A stretch of 64,000 bases of DNA, from assembly GCA_900444965.1 (NCBI GenBank), contig UFRQ01000003.1, forward strand, positions 1,178,001-1,242,000, in the 5' to 3' direction. Numbering within the stretch: the first letter of the stretch is position 1; the number at the start of each line of letters is the position of its first letter. This DNA is from [Actinobacillus] rossii (GTDB lineage Bacteria > Pseudomonadota > Gammaproteobacteria > Enterobacterales > Pasteurellaceae). Position numbers and translations under genes: made by a program. This document shows, one piece after another, positions 51,287-61,132 of the stretch. Below the pieces are notes generated by a model. That model was not told the DNA's origin. It made no database searches and saw only the letters and a list, made by a program, of their open reading frames with translations.

Positions 51287-52309
51287 ATGCTTAATCAAGT
51301 ATTTCAACTTGTTAGACCAAAGAATATCACAATTAAATATGAAGATATTTCAATTAATGAGAATAATAAGGTCTTGATAAAGCCATTATATATGGCTTTG
51401 TGTCATGCAGATCAGCGTTATTTCCAAGGAAAACGAGATCCTAAAATTTTAGCAAAAAAGCTTCCTATGGCATTAATTCATGAATCTTGTGGTATTGTTG
51501 TTTCTGATCCGACAAAAACTTTTTCTGTTGGGCAGAAAGTTGTAATGATTCCAAACCAACCTCCTCAAGCAAGTAATGAAGATTTTTATGAAAACTATAT
51601 GAAAGGTACTAAGTTTCTTTCCAGTGGTTTTGATGGATTTATGCAAGAGGTTGTTCAATTACCGCCGGATAGGGTCGTGCAATATGATGGTATAGAAGAT
51701 CAAGTTGCAGTCATTTCTGAATTTGTAAGTGTATGCATGCATGCGGTTGCACGTTTTGACGTGATTGCTCATTCTCGACGTGAAAGAATAGCTATTCTTG
51801 GCGATGGAAGTTTAAGCTACATTACAGCTACGGTATTAAATTATTTATTTCCTGAAATAAAAATTACTGTAATTGGTCGAAATTATGAAAAACTTAATAT
51901 GTTTAATTTTGTTGATTCAACTCATTTAACAACTAATTTACCTGTTGATTTATCATTTGATCATGCTTTTGAATGTTGTGGTGGAACCGGCAGCGAATAT
52001 GCGATCGACGACATTATAAATTATATTAATCCGCAAGGAACGCTTATTTTAATGGGAGTTAGTGATGATAAAATAGCAATTAATACTAGAGATATTCTTG
52101 AAAAAGGCTTAAGCGTGATTGGTTCCTCGCGTTCTGGTCGAATAGATTTTGAAAGAGCAGTAGAGATGATGTCTAATAAACGTATTCAAAATCGTTTGAA
52201 AAATATTATTTTTGAAGATAAGCCTATTCAAAATATTAATGATATTTATCGCGTATTTGATACGGATTTAACGACGTCATTTAAGACGGTTTTTAAATGG
52301 GATATTTAG
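51287..52309 (+). CDS. tarJ: Ribulose-5-phosphate reductase, TarJ-like
   Basis: A 340-residue zinc-type medium-chain dehydrogenase of the TarJ group, which reduces ribulose 5-phosphate to ribitol 5-phosphate with NADPH. The N-terminus LNQVFQLVRPKNITIKYEDI and the segments MALCHADQRYFQGKRDP, MALIHESCGIV and AFECCGGTGSEYAI, plus LSVIGSSRSGRIDFERAVEMM, match TarJ closely. It starts at the base after tarI. Together they give CDP-ribitol, but no TarK/TarL-type polymerase is present nearby. Confidence 0.88.
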   Translation: MLNQVFQLVRPKNITIKYEDISINENNKVLIKPLYMALCHADQRYFQGKRDPKILAKKLPMALIHESCGIVVSDPTKTFSVGQKVVMIPNQPPQASNEDFYENYMKGTKFLSSGFDGFMQEVVQLPPDRVVQYDGIEDQVAVISEFVSVCMHAVARFDVIAHSRRERIAILGDGSLSYITATVLNYLFPEIKITVIGRNYEKLNMFNFVDSTHLTTNLPVDLSFDHAFECCGGTGSEYAIDDIINYINPQGTLILMGVSDDKIAINTRDILEKGLSVIGSSRSGRIDFERAVEMMSNKRIQNRLKNIIFEDKPIQNINDIYRVFDTDLTTSFKTVFKWDI

Positions 52310-52335
52310 TTTAAGGACTATTTTAGGACAAATAT

Positions 52336-53646
52336 ATGAATAAAGTCATTTCGACTGTAGCACTAATTCTCACTGATGTTTTTGCTATATTTATTTCTAT
52401 TATATTGGCTATTTCATTACGAAAGATGTTAAATCTATTCTGGGATGTTCCTGTTATAGGATATTCTTACGTTACTTTTAATGCTGTTTATGTAACGCTT
52501 ATTTTGATATTAGCTTATTTCGGTATTTATACGAAACGTTTTGATTTTTGGCATGAAAGTAAGCTTGTTGTACGTTCTTGTTTTTTATCATTTGTCATGT
52601 TATTTGCAGGGTTAGCATTAGGGCAAAATGCAGAATATTATTCAAGAAGTACTTTAGTCTTTATTTTCATAATAAGTGCGATTGTTATTCCCGTGTTGAA
52701 ATTATTTATTAAAACAATTTTATTTAAGTTGGAAATATGGCAAAAACCTGCGAAAGTAATAAGTGAGAATGACGAGTTTGAATCAGAGTTGTTTAATAAT
52801 TGTTATTTGGGTTATGTTAAGGCAACAGGAACTGAGCATAAAACTCTTTTTATAGATAGTGTAAATATAAATAAGGATAAGTTGAATAAAATTATTGAAG
52901 ATAATATAAAAGAAAGTAGGGAAATTATTTTTACTCCGGTATTGAGTGGGTATGATTTTTCTCAATCTTATATTTATAATATATTTAATTCTAGAACGAA
53001 TATTTTCACATTAGAGAATAAATTACTGAGTAAAACCAATCGTTGTTATAAAATTTTTCTTGATTATATACTAGTCATATCCAGTATGATTTTCTGGATT
53101 CCGGTACTTTGTTTTATTGCATTATGGATTAAAAGTGAAGATCCAAAAGGAAGTATATTCTTTATGCAAAGACGGTTGGGAGTTAATGGAAAAGAATTTT
53201 TATGCTATAAGTTTCGTTCTATGTATTCAGATCAATCATTTATGGGGGAATGGTTAGAACAACATCCGGAAGAAAAGGCATATTATGATATTTATCATAA
53301 ATATATGAATGATCCTCGTATTACAAGGGTTGGAGCTTTTTTAAGAAAAACATCATTAGATGAGTTACCTCAATTATTAAATGTTTTACGTGGTGAAATG
53401 AGTTTAATTGGTCCACGTCCGTATATGGTAATAGAAAAAAAAGATATAGGGAATAAATCACCTTTAGTTTTAGGTGTTAAGCCAGGTATTACTGGTCTTT
53501 GGCAAGTCAGTGGGCGTAGTGATGTTGATTTTGATAGTCGTGTTGAAATGGATGTTTGGTATATGAAAAATTGGTCACTTTGGAACGATATTGTTATTTT
53601 AATTAAAACATTCCAGAGTGTACTTAAGAGAGATGGAGCCTATTAA
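52336..53646 (+). CDS. Undecaprenyl-phosphate sugar phosphotransferase, WbaP type
   Basis: A 436-residue polyprenyl phosphate hexose-1-phosphate transferase that starts O-unit assembly. An N-terminal region with about four membrane helices and a middle domain is followed by a re-entrant helix near residue 240 and the catalytic domain: KFRSMYSDQ, RITRVGAFLRKTSLDELPQLLNVL, GEMSLIGPRPY, and PGITGLWQVSGRSDVDFDSRVEMDVWY. Large size fits WbaP (galactose) rather than small PglC-like enzymes. The initiating sugar is likely Gal-1-P or Glc-1-P, but the sequence does not decide. Confidence 0.88.
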   Translation: MNKVISTVALILTDVFAIFISIILAISLRKMLNLFWDVPVIGYSYVTFNAVYVTLILILAYFGIYTKRFDFWHESKLVVRSCFLSFVMLFAGLALGQNAEYYSRSTLVFIFIISAIVIPVLKLFIKTILFKLEIWQKPAKVISENDEFESELFNNCYLGYVKATGTEHKTLFIDSVNINKDKLNKIIEDNIKESREIIFTPVLSGYDFSQSYIYNIFNSRTNIFTLENKLLSKTNRCYKIFLDYILVISSMIFWIPVLCFIALWIKSEDPKGSIFFMQRRLGVNGKEFLCYKFRSMYSDQSFMGEWLEQHPEEKAYYDIYHKYMNDPRITRVGAFLRKTSLDELPQLLNVLRGEMSLIGPRPYMVIEKKDIGNKSPLVLGVKPGITGLWQVSGRSDVDFDSRVEMDVWYMKNWSLWNDIVILIKTFQSVLKRDGAY

Positions 53647-53672
53647 TTAGTACGATTGTTTCAGGTGATCAA

Positions 53673-53888
53673 GTGAAAAAATATTTCTTTCTTATTATAC
53701 TTTGCTCTTTGTGTTCCTTTAGTTCGGCGAAAGAATTTGATTGTTCTAAGAGAACGTGTAAAGAAATGGATAGCTGTTCTGAGGCTCGTTATCATCTAGA
53801 ACAATGCGGTTTGTCTAGATTAGATAGAGATAATGACGGCATTCCATGTGAAAGTATTTGTGGCGGTAGCAGAAAGAAAAAGAAATAG
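53673..53888 (+). CDS. Small secreted Excalibur-domain protein
   Basis: A 71-residue product starting with GTG (AGGTG upstream). A Sec signal peptide of about 19 residues (cut after FSSA) is followed by a short Excalibur-type calcium-binding domain: CKEMDSCSEARYHLEQCG, then LDRDNDGIPCESICGG with the DxDxDG-like loop, and a basic tail SRKKKK. It resembles the C-terminal part of the nuclease at 33407. It lies inside the O-antigen operon between wbaP and rmlB. No enzymatic domain is present; function unknown. Confidence 0.78.
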   Translation: MKKYFFLIILCSLCSFSSAKEFDCSKRTCKEMDSCSEARYHLEQCGLSRLDRDNDGIPCESICGGSRKKKK

Positions 53889-53902
53889 ATTAATTGAAAC
53901 AA

Positions 53903-55009
53903 ATGGATATTCATTTAAACAGTAAGCGCTTTAATACAACTCCTAAAACCATCCTCATCACCGGCGGAGCCGGTTTTATCGGGTCTGCCGTTATTCGTCA
54001 TATTATCCGCAATACCCCGGACAGCGTGGTGAATGTGGATAAACTCACTTATGCGGGAAATCTTGAATCTCTCGAATCCGTTTCCGATAGTCCACGTTAT
54101 GCTTTTGAACGGGTGGATATTTGCAATCGGGCGGAATTGGATCGTGTATTTACCGAATATCAGCCTGACGCCGTTATGCATTTGGCGGCGGAAAGTCACG
54201 TAGACCGTTCAATTGACGGTCCGGCTGATTTTATTGAAACCAATATTATCGGTACTTACACTTTATTAGAAGCGGCGCGCAGTTATTGGAATGGGTTGCC
54301 GGAAGATAAAAAGAAAAAGTTCCGTTTTCATCATATTTCAACGGATGAAGTATATGGTGATTTGGAAGGAACTGATAATCTCTTTACCGAAACAACGCCT
54401 TATGCGCCATCTAGCCCTTATTCTGCGTCAAAGGCATCAAGCGATCATTTAGTTCGAGCTTGGTTACGGACCTATGGCTTACCTACTATTGTAACCAATT
54501 GTTCAAATAACTATGGTCCATTCCATTTTCCTGAAAAGCTTATTCCGTTAATGATTTTAAATGCGTTAGAAGGGAAAAAATTACCAGTGTATGGCAATGG
54601 TATGCAAATTCGTGACTGGTTATTTGTAGAAGATCACGCTCGTGCGCTATATAAAGTGGTTACGGAAGGTATTGTTGGTGAAACCTATAATATTGGCGGA
54701 CATAATGAGAAAGCTAATATTGAAGTGGTTCGTACGATTTGTGGTTTATTGGAAGAGTTAGTGCCAAATAAACCGGCTGGTGTGGCGAAGTATGAAGATT
54801 TAATCACTTATGTAACCGACCGCCCAGGACATGATGTGCGTTATGCCATTGATGCCACCAAAATTGGTAAGGAATTAGGTTGGAAACCTCAAGAAACTTT
54901 TGAATCAGGTATTCGTAAAACGGTGGAATGGTATTTAAATAATAAAAAATGGTGGAGCCGTGTATTAGATGGTTCTTATAATTTTGAACGTTTGGGTACA
55001 AATAAGTAG
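53903..55009 (+). CDS. rmlB: dTDP-glucose 4,6-dehydratase
   Basis: RmlB makes dTDP-4-keto-6-deoxyglucose, the second step to dTDP-L-rhamnose. The short-chain dehydrogenase NAD motif is [15 protein letters not shown], the catalytic region is [11 protein letters not shown] with [12 protein letters not shown] place the start at ATG 53903 ([11 protein letters not shown]), giving 368 residues; a TTG at 53894 is in frame. The base composition is noticeably richer in G+C than the genes to its left. It opens the rmlBADC block. Confidence 0.94.
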   Translation: MDIHLNSKRFNTTPKTILITGGAGFIGSAVIRHIIRNTPDSVVNVDKLTYAGNLESLESVSDSPRYAFERVDICNRAELDRVFTEYQPDAVMHLAAESHVDRSIDGPADFIETNIIGTYTLLEAARSYWNGLPEDKKKKFRFHHISTDEVYGDLEGTDNLFTETTPYAPSSPYSASKASSDHLVRAWLRTYGLPTIVTNCSNNYGPFHFPEKLIPLMILNALEGKKLPVYGNGMQIRDWLFVEDHARALYKVVTEGIVGETYNIGGHNEKANIEVVRTICGLLEELVPNKPAGVAKYEDLITYVTDRPGHDVRYAIDATKIGKELGWKPQETFESGIRKTVEWYLNNKKWWSRVLDGSYNFERLGTNK

Positions 55010-55016
55010 GTAAATT

Positions 55017-55895
55017 ATGAAAGGTATTATTCTTGCGGGTGGTTCAGGTACTCGCCTTTACCCAATTACTCGCGGTGTATCCAAACAGCTTCTTCCTGTT
55101 TACGATAAACCAATGATTTATTATCCGTTATCTGTACTCATGTTGGCAGGTATTCGGGAGATATTAATTATTACAACCCCAGAAGATAATGAGGCATTCA
55201 AACGTCTATTAGGCGATGGCTCTGATTTTGGTATTCATCTACAATATGCCATTCAACCAAGCCCGGATGGATTAGCACAAGCCTTCTTGATTGGTGAAGA
55301 GTTTATTGGAAATGATAGTGTCTGTTTGGTGCTTGGCGATAACATTTTCTATGGCCAGCATTTTACTGCGGCACTTAAAGAAGCAGCTGAACATGCAAAT
55401 AATAAAGGTGCATCGGTGTTTGGTTATCAAGTAAGAGATCCTGAGCGTTTCGGTGTGGTTGAATTTGATGAAAACTTTAAAGCAATTTCAATTGAAGAAA
55501 AGCCCGAAAAACCTAACTCTAATTGGGCGGTAACAGGGTTATATTTTTACGATAATCGTGTGGTGGAGTTTGCAAAACAAGTGAAACCATCAGCACGTGG
55601 AGAGTTGGAAATTACCGATCTAAATGATATTTATCTCAAGGACGGTTCATTGAATGTGCAGATTTTAGGTCGCGGATTTGCTTGGTTAGATACGGGCACG
55701 CATGACAGTTTGCATGATGCGGCGAGTTTTGTGAAAACTGTACAGAGGTTGCAAAACCTACAAGTCGCTTGTTTAGAAGAAATTGCGTGGCGTAATGGTT
55801 GGCTTACTTCTGAACAAGTCGAAACGCTTGCTAAACCTATGGCAAAAAATGAGTATGGTCAGTATTTATTACGTTTGATAAAAGGGGATAAATAG
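55017..55895 (+). CDS. rmlA: Glucose-1-phosphate thymidylyltransferase
   Basis: RmlA couples dTTP and glucose 1-phosphate to dTDP-glucose, the first step of dTDP-rhamnose synthesis. The nucleotide loop is [35 protein letters not shown], and VLGDNIFYG and [15 protein letters not shown] are typical. Length 292 is normal. Its stop overlaps the rmlD start. Confidence 0.96.
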   Translation: MKGIILAGGSGTRLYPITRGVSKQLLPVYDKPMIYYPLSVLMLAGIREILIITTPEDNEAFKRLLGDGSDFGIHLQYAIQPSPDGLAQAFLIGEEFIGNDSVCLVLGDNIFYGQHFTAALKEAAEHANNKGASVFGYQVRDPERFGVVEFDENFKAISIEEKPEKPNSNWAVTGLYFYDNRVVEFAKQVKPSARGELEITDLNDIYLKDGSLNVQILGRGFAWLDTGTHDSLHDAASFVKTVQRLQNLQVACLEEIAWRNGWLTSEQVETLAKPMAKNEYGQYLLRLIKGDK

Positions 55896-56773
55896 TGGCT
55901 AAGTTTTTAATTACAGGCGCCAAAGGGCAGGTTGGACATTGCTTAACTGAGCAATTAATGGGGAAAGCAGAAATTTTGGCTGTAGATCGTGATGAACTCG
56001 ATATTACGGACCAAAGTGCGGTTAAAAAAATGGTTGAATTTTTCAAGCCAGACGTGATTATTAATGCCGCGGCACATACGGCTGTTGATCGTGCTGAAAC
56101 TGAAGTAGAACTGTCCGAAATGATCAATGTTAATGGTCCGCAATACTTGGCTGAAGCTGCTAACGAGATTGGGGCTGTTATTCTACATATTTCAACAGAT
56201 TATGTATTTGATGGTACCGGAACCAGTGAGTACAACGAAGAAGATAAACCGAATCCACAAGGGGTCTATGGTCGTACAAAATTAGAGGGAGAATTCGCTG
56301 TTCAAGCTGCAAATCCTCAACATATTATTTTACGTACTTCATGGGTGTTTGGTGAGCACGGGCATAATTTCGTTAAAACAATGCTACGTTTGGCCAAAGA
56401 ACGAGAGAGTTTAGGCATTGTAGGCGACCAATTCGGTGGTCCAACTTACGCAGGTGATATTGCGAAAGCCTTGATTGAAATGGCAAACCAAATTCTTGCA
56501 GGTAAAGAAAATGCTTTTGGGATTTATCATTTTACAGGTAAACCTTATGTGAGTTGGTATGAATTTGCAAAAGCGATTTTTGCCGAGGCAGAAATGCAAA
56601 AGATTATTGAGAGACAACCGCTTGTTAACTGTATTGCAACCAGTGATTATCCAACACCGGCAAAACGACCAACAAATTCACGTTTAAATTTAGAAAAAAT
56701 TGACCGCACTTTTGGTATTCAGCCGAGTGATTGGCGTACTGCGTTGAAAAATATTAAGGCATACACAGAATGA
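55895..56773 (+). CDS. rmlD: dTDP-4-dehydrorhamnose reductase
   Basis: RmlD reduces dTDP-4-keto-L-rhamnose to dTDP-L-rhamnose with NADPH. The start is GTG at 55895 overlapping rmlA's stop by one base. The cofactor motif TGAKGQVGHCL, the catalytic ISTDYVFDGTG and YGRTKLEGE are visible. Uptake signals at about 56014 and 56702 are the first after the gap that began in hpt, which suggests that this end of the locus has been in the lineage for longer. Confidence 0.95.
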   Translation: MAKFLITGAKGQVGHCLTEQLMGKAEILAVDRDELDITDQSAVKKMVEFFKPDVIINAAAHTAVDRAETEVELSEMINVNGPQYLAEAANEIGAVILHISTDYVFDGTGTSEYNEEDKPNPQGVYGRTKLEGEFAVQAANPQHIILRTSWVFGEHGHNFVKTMLRLAKERESLGIVGDQFGGPTYAGDIAKALIEMANQILAGKENAFGIYHFTGKPYVSWYEFAKAIFAEAEMQKIIERQPLVNCIATSDYPTPAKRPTNSRLNLEKIDRTFGIQPSDWRTALKNIKAYTE

Positions 56774-57312
56774 AAATTATTGAAACTAAAATTCCTGATG
56801 TAAAGTTATTAGAACCACAAGTTTTCGGTGATGAACGTGGTTTCTTTATGGAAACCTTCCGTGATGAATGGTTTAAGCAAAATGTAGCGAATCGTACGTT
56901 TGTGCAGGAAAATCATTCTAAATCAGTTAAAGGGGTTTTGCGTGGCCTACATTATCAGACCGAAAATACGCAAGGTAAATTAGTGCGTGTTGTGCAAGGG
57001 GCAGTATTTGATGTGGCGGTGGATTTGAGAAAAAGTTCGCCAACATTTGGACAGTGGGTCGGTGAGATTTTATCTACGGAGAATAAACGACAATTATGGG
57101 TGCCTGAAGGGTTTGCACATGGTTTTTATGTGTTAACTGAAACTGCAGAATTTACCTATAAATGCACAGATTATTATAATCCTAAGGCGGAACATTCATT
57201 GCTTTGGAATGATAAGACCGTCGGAATTAGCTGGAACTTACAAGGTGAACCGAGTTTATCTGCAAAAGATTTAGCCGGTAAATTGCTACAAGACGCGGTT
57301 TTATTTGATTAA
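56770..57312 (+). CDS. rmlC: dTDP-4-dehydrorhamnose 3,5-epimerase
   Basis: RmlC epimerises dTDP-4-keto-6-deoxyglucose at C3 and C5. The 180-residue cupin has FGDERGFFMETF, QENHSKSVKGVLRGLHYQ (catalytic His), GKLVRVVQGAVFDVAVDLRK, and PEGFAHGFYVL. It overlaps rmlD by four bases and is followed by a strong terminator that closes the locus. Confidence 0.96.
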   Translation: MKIIETKIPDVKLLEPQVFGDERGFFMETFRDEWFKQNVANRTFVQENHSKSVKGVLRGLHYQTENTQGKLVRVVQGAVFDVAVDLRKSSPTFGQWVGEILSTENKRQLWVPEGFAHGFYVLTETAEFTYKCTDYYNPKAEHSLLWNDKTVGISWNLQGEPSLSAKDLAGKLLQDAVLFD

Positions 57313-57328
57313 CGCGCACAAAAGAACA

Positions 57329-57366
57329 AAAAACTGATATAGTACGCCGACTATATCAGTTTTTCT
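57329..57366 (+). terminator. Terminator closing the O-antigen/rml operon
   Basis: A long stem ACTGATATAGT/ACTATATCAGT (57333-57343 and 57350-57360), flanked by A and T runs, follows rmlC. It precedes the pepB ribosome site. Confidence 0.92.
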
Positions 57367-57382
57367 TTTTTAAGGATTTTAT

Positions 57383-58690
57383 ATGGCAATGCAGATTTTG
57401 CTTTCGAATGAACCTGCAACAGAAGCATGGGGAAAGAAAGCGTTATTAAGTTTTCACGGTGAACAAGCTGTTATTCATCTTTCAAAAAATAATGAAAAAA
57501 ATGACCGCACTTTAGTGCAAAAAGCCGCGCGTAAGTTGCGCAATCAAGGTATTTCGGATGTCGAGCTTGTGGGCGAGCGTTGGCGTTTGGAAAATTGTTG
57601 GGCATTTTATCAAGGTTTTTATACCGCAAAACAAGATTGGGCAGTGGAATTTCCTGAACTAGGTGAAGATCACGATGAATTACTTGCGCGTATTCAATGT
57701 GGTGATTTTGTGCGCGAAATGATTAATCTGTCATCATCAGAAATTACCCCGATTGAACTCGCACAGCACACAGTAGATTTTATTACGCAGCAAGCAGAAC
57801 AAGTTGAGTTAGAAAGTGCGGTTAACTTTGAGATTATTTCTGGTGAAGAATTAGTAAAACAAAATTATCAAGGCATTTGGACAGTCGGCAAAGGTTCAGC
57901 TAACCCACCTGCGCTATTACAACTAGATTTTAACCCAATGGGGAATGAGAATGCCCCTGTGCTCGCTTGTTTAGTCGGGAAAGGCATTACGTTTGATAGC
58001 GGTGGCTATAGCATTAAGCCAAGTAATTTTATGGATAGTATGAAGTCCGATATGGGCGGTGCAGCATTGTTAGTCGGCGCTTTAGGTTTGGCTATTTCGC
58101 GTGGTTTGACACAACGAGTAAAATTATATTTATGCTGTGCTGAGAATATGGTGAGCCATAACGCGTTTAAACTTGGTGATGTTATTACTTATCGTAATGG
58201 TGTAACGGCTGAAATTATGAATACGGATGCAGAAGGGCGTTTAGTGTTGGCAGATGGTTTAATTTTAGCCAGTGAACAAAATGCGCAGTTTATTTTAGAT
58301 GCGGCAACTTTAACCGGAGCCGCAAAAATTGCGCTAGGTAACGACTATCATTCTGTGCTTTCTATGGATGACGATTTAGTTTCGGCGTTATTGAATTCTG
58401 CCCAAGATGAGCAAGAACCTTTTTGGCGCTTGCCTTTCGAAGAATTTCATCGCGGACAAATTAGTTCCTCTTTTGCGGATATTTCCAATACCGGTTCTGT
58501 TGCTGTTAGTGCAGGAGTCAGTACGGCAACAGCATTTTTATCACACTTTGTAAAAGATTATCAACAAAACTGGCTACATCTTGATTGTTCCGCCACTTAT
58601 CGCAAATCACCAAGTGATTTATGGGCAACCGGTGCCACAGGCATTGGCATTCAAACCATCGCCAATTTATTATTAAAAAAAGGAGCTTAA
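57383..58690 (+). CDS. pepB: Aminopeptidase PepB
   Basis: A 435-residue M17 leucyl-aminopeptidase-family enzyme matching peptidase B, a cytosolic broad-specificity aminopeptidase with two metal ions. Metal-binding and catalytic motifs are [26 protein letters not shown] and [25 protein letters not shown] gives the ribosome site. It forms a pair with ndk, one base after its stop. It borders the O-antigen locus on the right. Confidence 0.94.
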   Translation: MAMQILLSNEPATEAWGKKALLSFHGEQAVIHLSKNNEKNDRTLVQKAARKLRNQGISDVELVGERWRLENCWAFYQGFYTAKQDWAVEFPELGEDHDELLARIQCGDFVREMINLSSSEITPIELAQHTVDFITQQAEQVELESAVNFEIISGEELVKQNYQGIWTVGKGSANPPALLQLDFNPMGNENAPVLACLVGKGITFDSGGYSIKPSNFMDSMKSDMGGAALLVGALGLAISRGLTQRVKLYLCCAENMVSHNAFKLGDVITYRNGVTAEIMNTDAEGRLVLADGLILASEQNAQFILDAATLTGAAKIALGNDYHSVLSMDDDLVSALLNSAQDEQEPFWRLPFEEFHRGQISSSFADISNTGSVAVSAGVSTATAFLSHFVKDYQQNWLHLDCSATYRKSPSDLWATGATGIGIQTIANLLLKKGA

Positions 58691-58691
58691 A

Positions 58692-59117
58692 ATGGCGTTA
58701 GAACGTACTTTATCAATTATTAAACCTGATGCGGTTGAACGTAATCTTGTCGGGAAAATTTTGGCACGTTTTGAAGAAAATAGATTTCAGATCGTGGCAA
58801 CGAAAATGTTGCGTTTGACGCAAGCACAGGCAGAAGGTTTTTATGCAGAACATCAAGGTAAAGAATTTTTTACTTCGTTGGTAGAATATATGACATCTGC
58901 GCCAGTTGTCGTTTCTGTATTAGAAAAAGAAAATGCAGTAAAAGATTACCGCACTTTAATTGGTACAACGAATCCAGAAACTGCTGCAGAAGGTACTATT
59001 CGGAAAGAATTTGCTCAAAGCCAACGCCGCAATTCTGTACATGGTTCTGATAGTAAGGAAAGTGCAGAACGTGAAATTGCGTATTTCTTTGTTGAATCTG
59101 AAATTTGTCCGCGTTAA
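58692..59117 (+). CDS. ndk: Nucleoside diphosphate kinase
   Basis: Ndk equalises nucleoside di- and triphosphate pools. The 141-residue protein has [13 protein letters not shown] at the start and the active-site histidine in [10 protein letters not shown]. It begins one base after the pepB stop and is followed by a hairpin terminator. Confidence 0.97.
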   Translation: MALERTLSIIKPDAVERNLVGKILARFEENRFQIVATKMLRLTQAQAEGFYAEHQGKEFFTSLVEYMTSAPVVVSVLEKENAVKDYRTLIGTTNPETAAEGTIRKEFAQSQRRNSVHGSDSKESAEREIAYFFVESEICPR

Positions 59118-59134
59118 CTAAAAAATGTTCAATA

Positions 59135-59167
59135 TGCCCCATCAGTGGATACTGGTGGGGCTTTTTA
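59135..59167 (+). terminator. Terminator of pepB-ndk
   Basis: The hairpin GCCCCATCAGT-GGAT-ACTGGTGGGGC (one G-T pair) is followed by TTTTT. Confidence 0.9.
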
Positions 59168-59303
59168 CAAATTCACGCTTCAAAAACCAACCATTTTTAC
59201 AACTGCCACATAATATCGGAAATTCCAATATACGTAGCTCGTAATCTCTTTATAGAACTATATTCGTAATCCGTAAAATTTCTAATTAAATTCCTTGCCT
59301 TTT

Positions 59304-59338
59304 AGACAAAAAAGTCTATTATAGACGTCTATACTTCT
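59304..59338 (+). promoter_or_regulatory. Candidate MetJ operator upstream of metK
   Basis: A perfect met box AGACGTCT (59323-59330) is followed in the 8-bp register by ATACTTCT (6/8), and AAAAGTCT (6/8) lies just upstream. Methionine-pathway genes are commonly repressed by MetJ plus S-adenosylmethionine at tandem 8-bp boxes; the next gene is metK. The rest of the 244-bp ndk-metK gap shows no gene. Confidence 0.65.
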
Positions 59339-59361
59339 AAATGTTTTTTTAAGGAAAGATT

Positions 59362-60513
59362 ATGTCATCTTATTTATTTACTTCTGAATCGGTTTCTGAA
59401 GGGCATCCGGATAAAATTGCCGATCAAATTTCTGATGCGGTATTAGATGAAATTTTAAAACAAGATCCTAAAGCACGTGTGGCGTGCGAAACCTATGTAA
59501 AAACCGGTATGGCATTAGTAGGCGGTGAAATCACTACATCAGCTTGGGTTGATATTGAAAACATTACGCGTCAAGTGATTTGTGATATTGGTTACAGACA
59601 TTCAGATATGGGCTTTGACGGGCATTCTTGTGCAGTATTAAACGGTATTGGTAAACAATCTTCGGATATTAATCAAGGCGTGGATCGTGAAGATCCGTTA
59701 GCACAAGGCGCGGGTGACCAAGGTATTATGTTCGGTTATGCGACCAATGAAACCGACGTTTTTATGCCAGCGGCAATTACTTATGCACACCGCTTGATGC
59801 AACGCCAAGCAGAAGTTCGCAAAAATGGCACATTAGATTGGTTGCGTCCTGATGCCAAAAGCCAAGTTACCTTAAAATATGAAAATAATAAAATTGTGGG
59901 CGTTGATGCAGTGGTACTTTCTACACAACACGCGGAGCACGTCAGCCAAAAAGATGTGTATGAAGGTGTTATGGAAGAAATCATTAAACCTATTCTACCG
60001 TCAGAATGGTTAAGCAAAGACACGAAATATTTCATTAACCCAACGGGACGTTTTGTGATTGGTGGTCCAATGGGCGACTGTGGTTTAACAGGTCGTAAAA
60101 TTATTGTGGATACTTACGGTGGCGCAGCACGTCATGGTGGCGGTGCATTTTCGGGGAAAGATCCGTCAAAAGTTGACCGTTCAGCAGCCTATGCAGCTCG
60201 TTATGTGGCAAAAAATATTGTTGCTGCTGGATTAGCAGATTGTTGTGAAATTCAACTTTCTTATGCTATCGGTGTGGCTGAGCCAACATCAATTATGGTG
60301 GAAACTTTTGGAACGGGCAAAGTAGCAAATAAATTGTTAGTGGCACTTGTGCGTGAACATTTCGACTTGCGTCCTTATGGTTTAATCAAGATGCTTGATT
60401 TAATTCAACCGATTTACCGCGGAACTGCGGCTTATGGTCACTTTGGACGTGAACAATTCCCTTGGGAAAAAATTGATCGTGCAGACGTATTACGTTCTGC
60501 TGCAGGATTATAA
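59362..60513 (+). CDS. metK: S-adenosylmethionine synthetase
   Basis: MetK joins methionine and ATP to make S-adenosylmethionine. The 383 residues contain [32 protein letters not shown] (ATP binding) and the glycine-rich phosphate loop [16 protein letters not shown]. It is preceded by met boxes and AAGGA, and followed by a hairpin that runs into the sprT start. Confidence 0.97.
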   Translation: MSSYLFTSESVSEGHPDKIADQISDAVLDEILKQDPKARVACETYVKTGMALVGGEITTSAWVDIENITRQVICDIGYRHSDMGFDGHSCAVLNGIGKQSSDINQGVDREDPLAQGAGDQGIMFGYATNETDVFMPAAITYAHRLMQRQAEVRKNGTLDWLRPDAKSQVTLKYENNKIVGVDAVVLSTQHAEHVSQKDVYEGVMEEIIKPILPSEWLSKDTKYFINPTGRFVIGGPMGDCGLTGRKIIVDTYGGAARHGGGAFSGKDPSKVDRSAAYAARYVAKNIVAAGLADCCEIQLSYAIGVAEPTSIMVETFGTGKVANKLLVALVREHFDLRPYGLIKMLDLIQPIYRGTAAYGHFGREQFPWEKIDRADVLRSAAGL

Positions 60514-60529
60514 TTTTTAATTGTTTCTA

Positions 60530-60560
60530 AAGGCGGACGAAAATGTCCGCCTAATTTTTT
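60530..60560 (+). terminator. Terminator of metK, ending at the sprT start codon
   Basis: An 8-bp stem AGGCGGAC/GTCCGCCT with a GAAAAT loop is followed by AATTTTTT; the last T is directly before the sprT ATG at 60561. Confidence 0.88.
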
Positions 60561-61061
60561 ATGGAAAATCAACCAAATTTTCGCCAACTAAAAATGCAAG
60601 TACAACGGCGTTTGTCGGCTTGCTTGGCGATTGCCGAAACGCATTTCAAACGACAGTTTTCAATGCCAGAGATCAGTTATGATATTCGTGGTGTAAAAGC
60701 GGGTGTAGCCTATTTGCAAAAAAACACTATTGGATTTAACCGCACTTTATTGTTGGAAAATCCTGAAGAATTTATTCATCAAGTGGTTCCCCACGAATTG
60801 GCACACTTAATTGTGTATCAATTATTTGGGCGTGTGAAACCGCATGGTAAAGAATGGCAAGCGGTGATGGAACAGGTATTTCAGGTAACTGCAGATACTT
60901 GCCATCAATTTGATGTGCAATCGGTTCAGGGACAAACCTTTACTTATCGTTGTGAGTGCCAAGAACATCAACTGAGCATTCGTCGCCATAATCGAATTAT
61001 GCGAGAAAGTGCGGTTTATTTTTGTCGTAAATGTAAAAAGCCCTTAGAAAAAATTAGCTAA
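60561..61061 (+). CDS. sprT: SprT-family zinc metalloprotease
   Basis: A 166-residue SprT/Spartan-like protein with the zinc site [24 protein letters not shown] (HExxH and a third His) and four C-terminal cysteines (CECQEH, FCRKCKK) likely forming a zinc ribbon. Eukaryotic relatives degrade DNA-protein crosslinks; the bacterial role is not settled. The N-terminus aligns with E. coli SprT from the ATG at 60561, yet no ribosome site precedes it because the metK terminator occupies that place. An uptake signal lies inside at about 60740. Confidence 0.9.
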   Translation: MENQPNFRQLKMQVQRRLSACLAIAETHFKRQFSMPEISYDIRGVKAGVAYLQKNTIGFNRTLLLENPEEFIHQVVPHELAHLIVYQLFGRVKPHGKEWQAVMEQVFQVTADTCHQFDVQSVQGQTFTYRCECQEHQLSIRRHNRIMRESAVYFCRKCKKPLEKIS

Positions 61062-61132
61062 AAATATTTGTAATAAGATCATATTGTTATATATAATAGG
61101 TTGCTTTATTTAATATACAAAGGAGTATTTTC

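Noticed and set aside
53866..53876. ops-like GGCGGTAGC (RfaH recruitment element) in the O-antigen operon
   Set aside because: It lies inside the small Excalibur gene, far from the operon start, and encodes its Gly-Gly-Ser. A similar core in pmbA near 40402 is also coding. Both are taken as chance.
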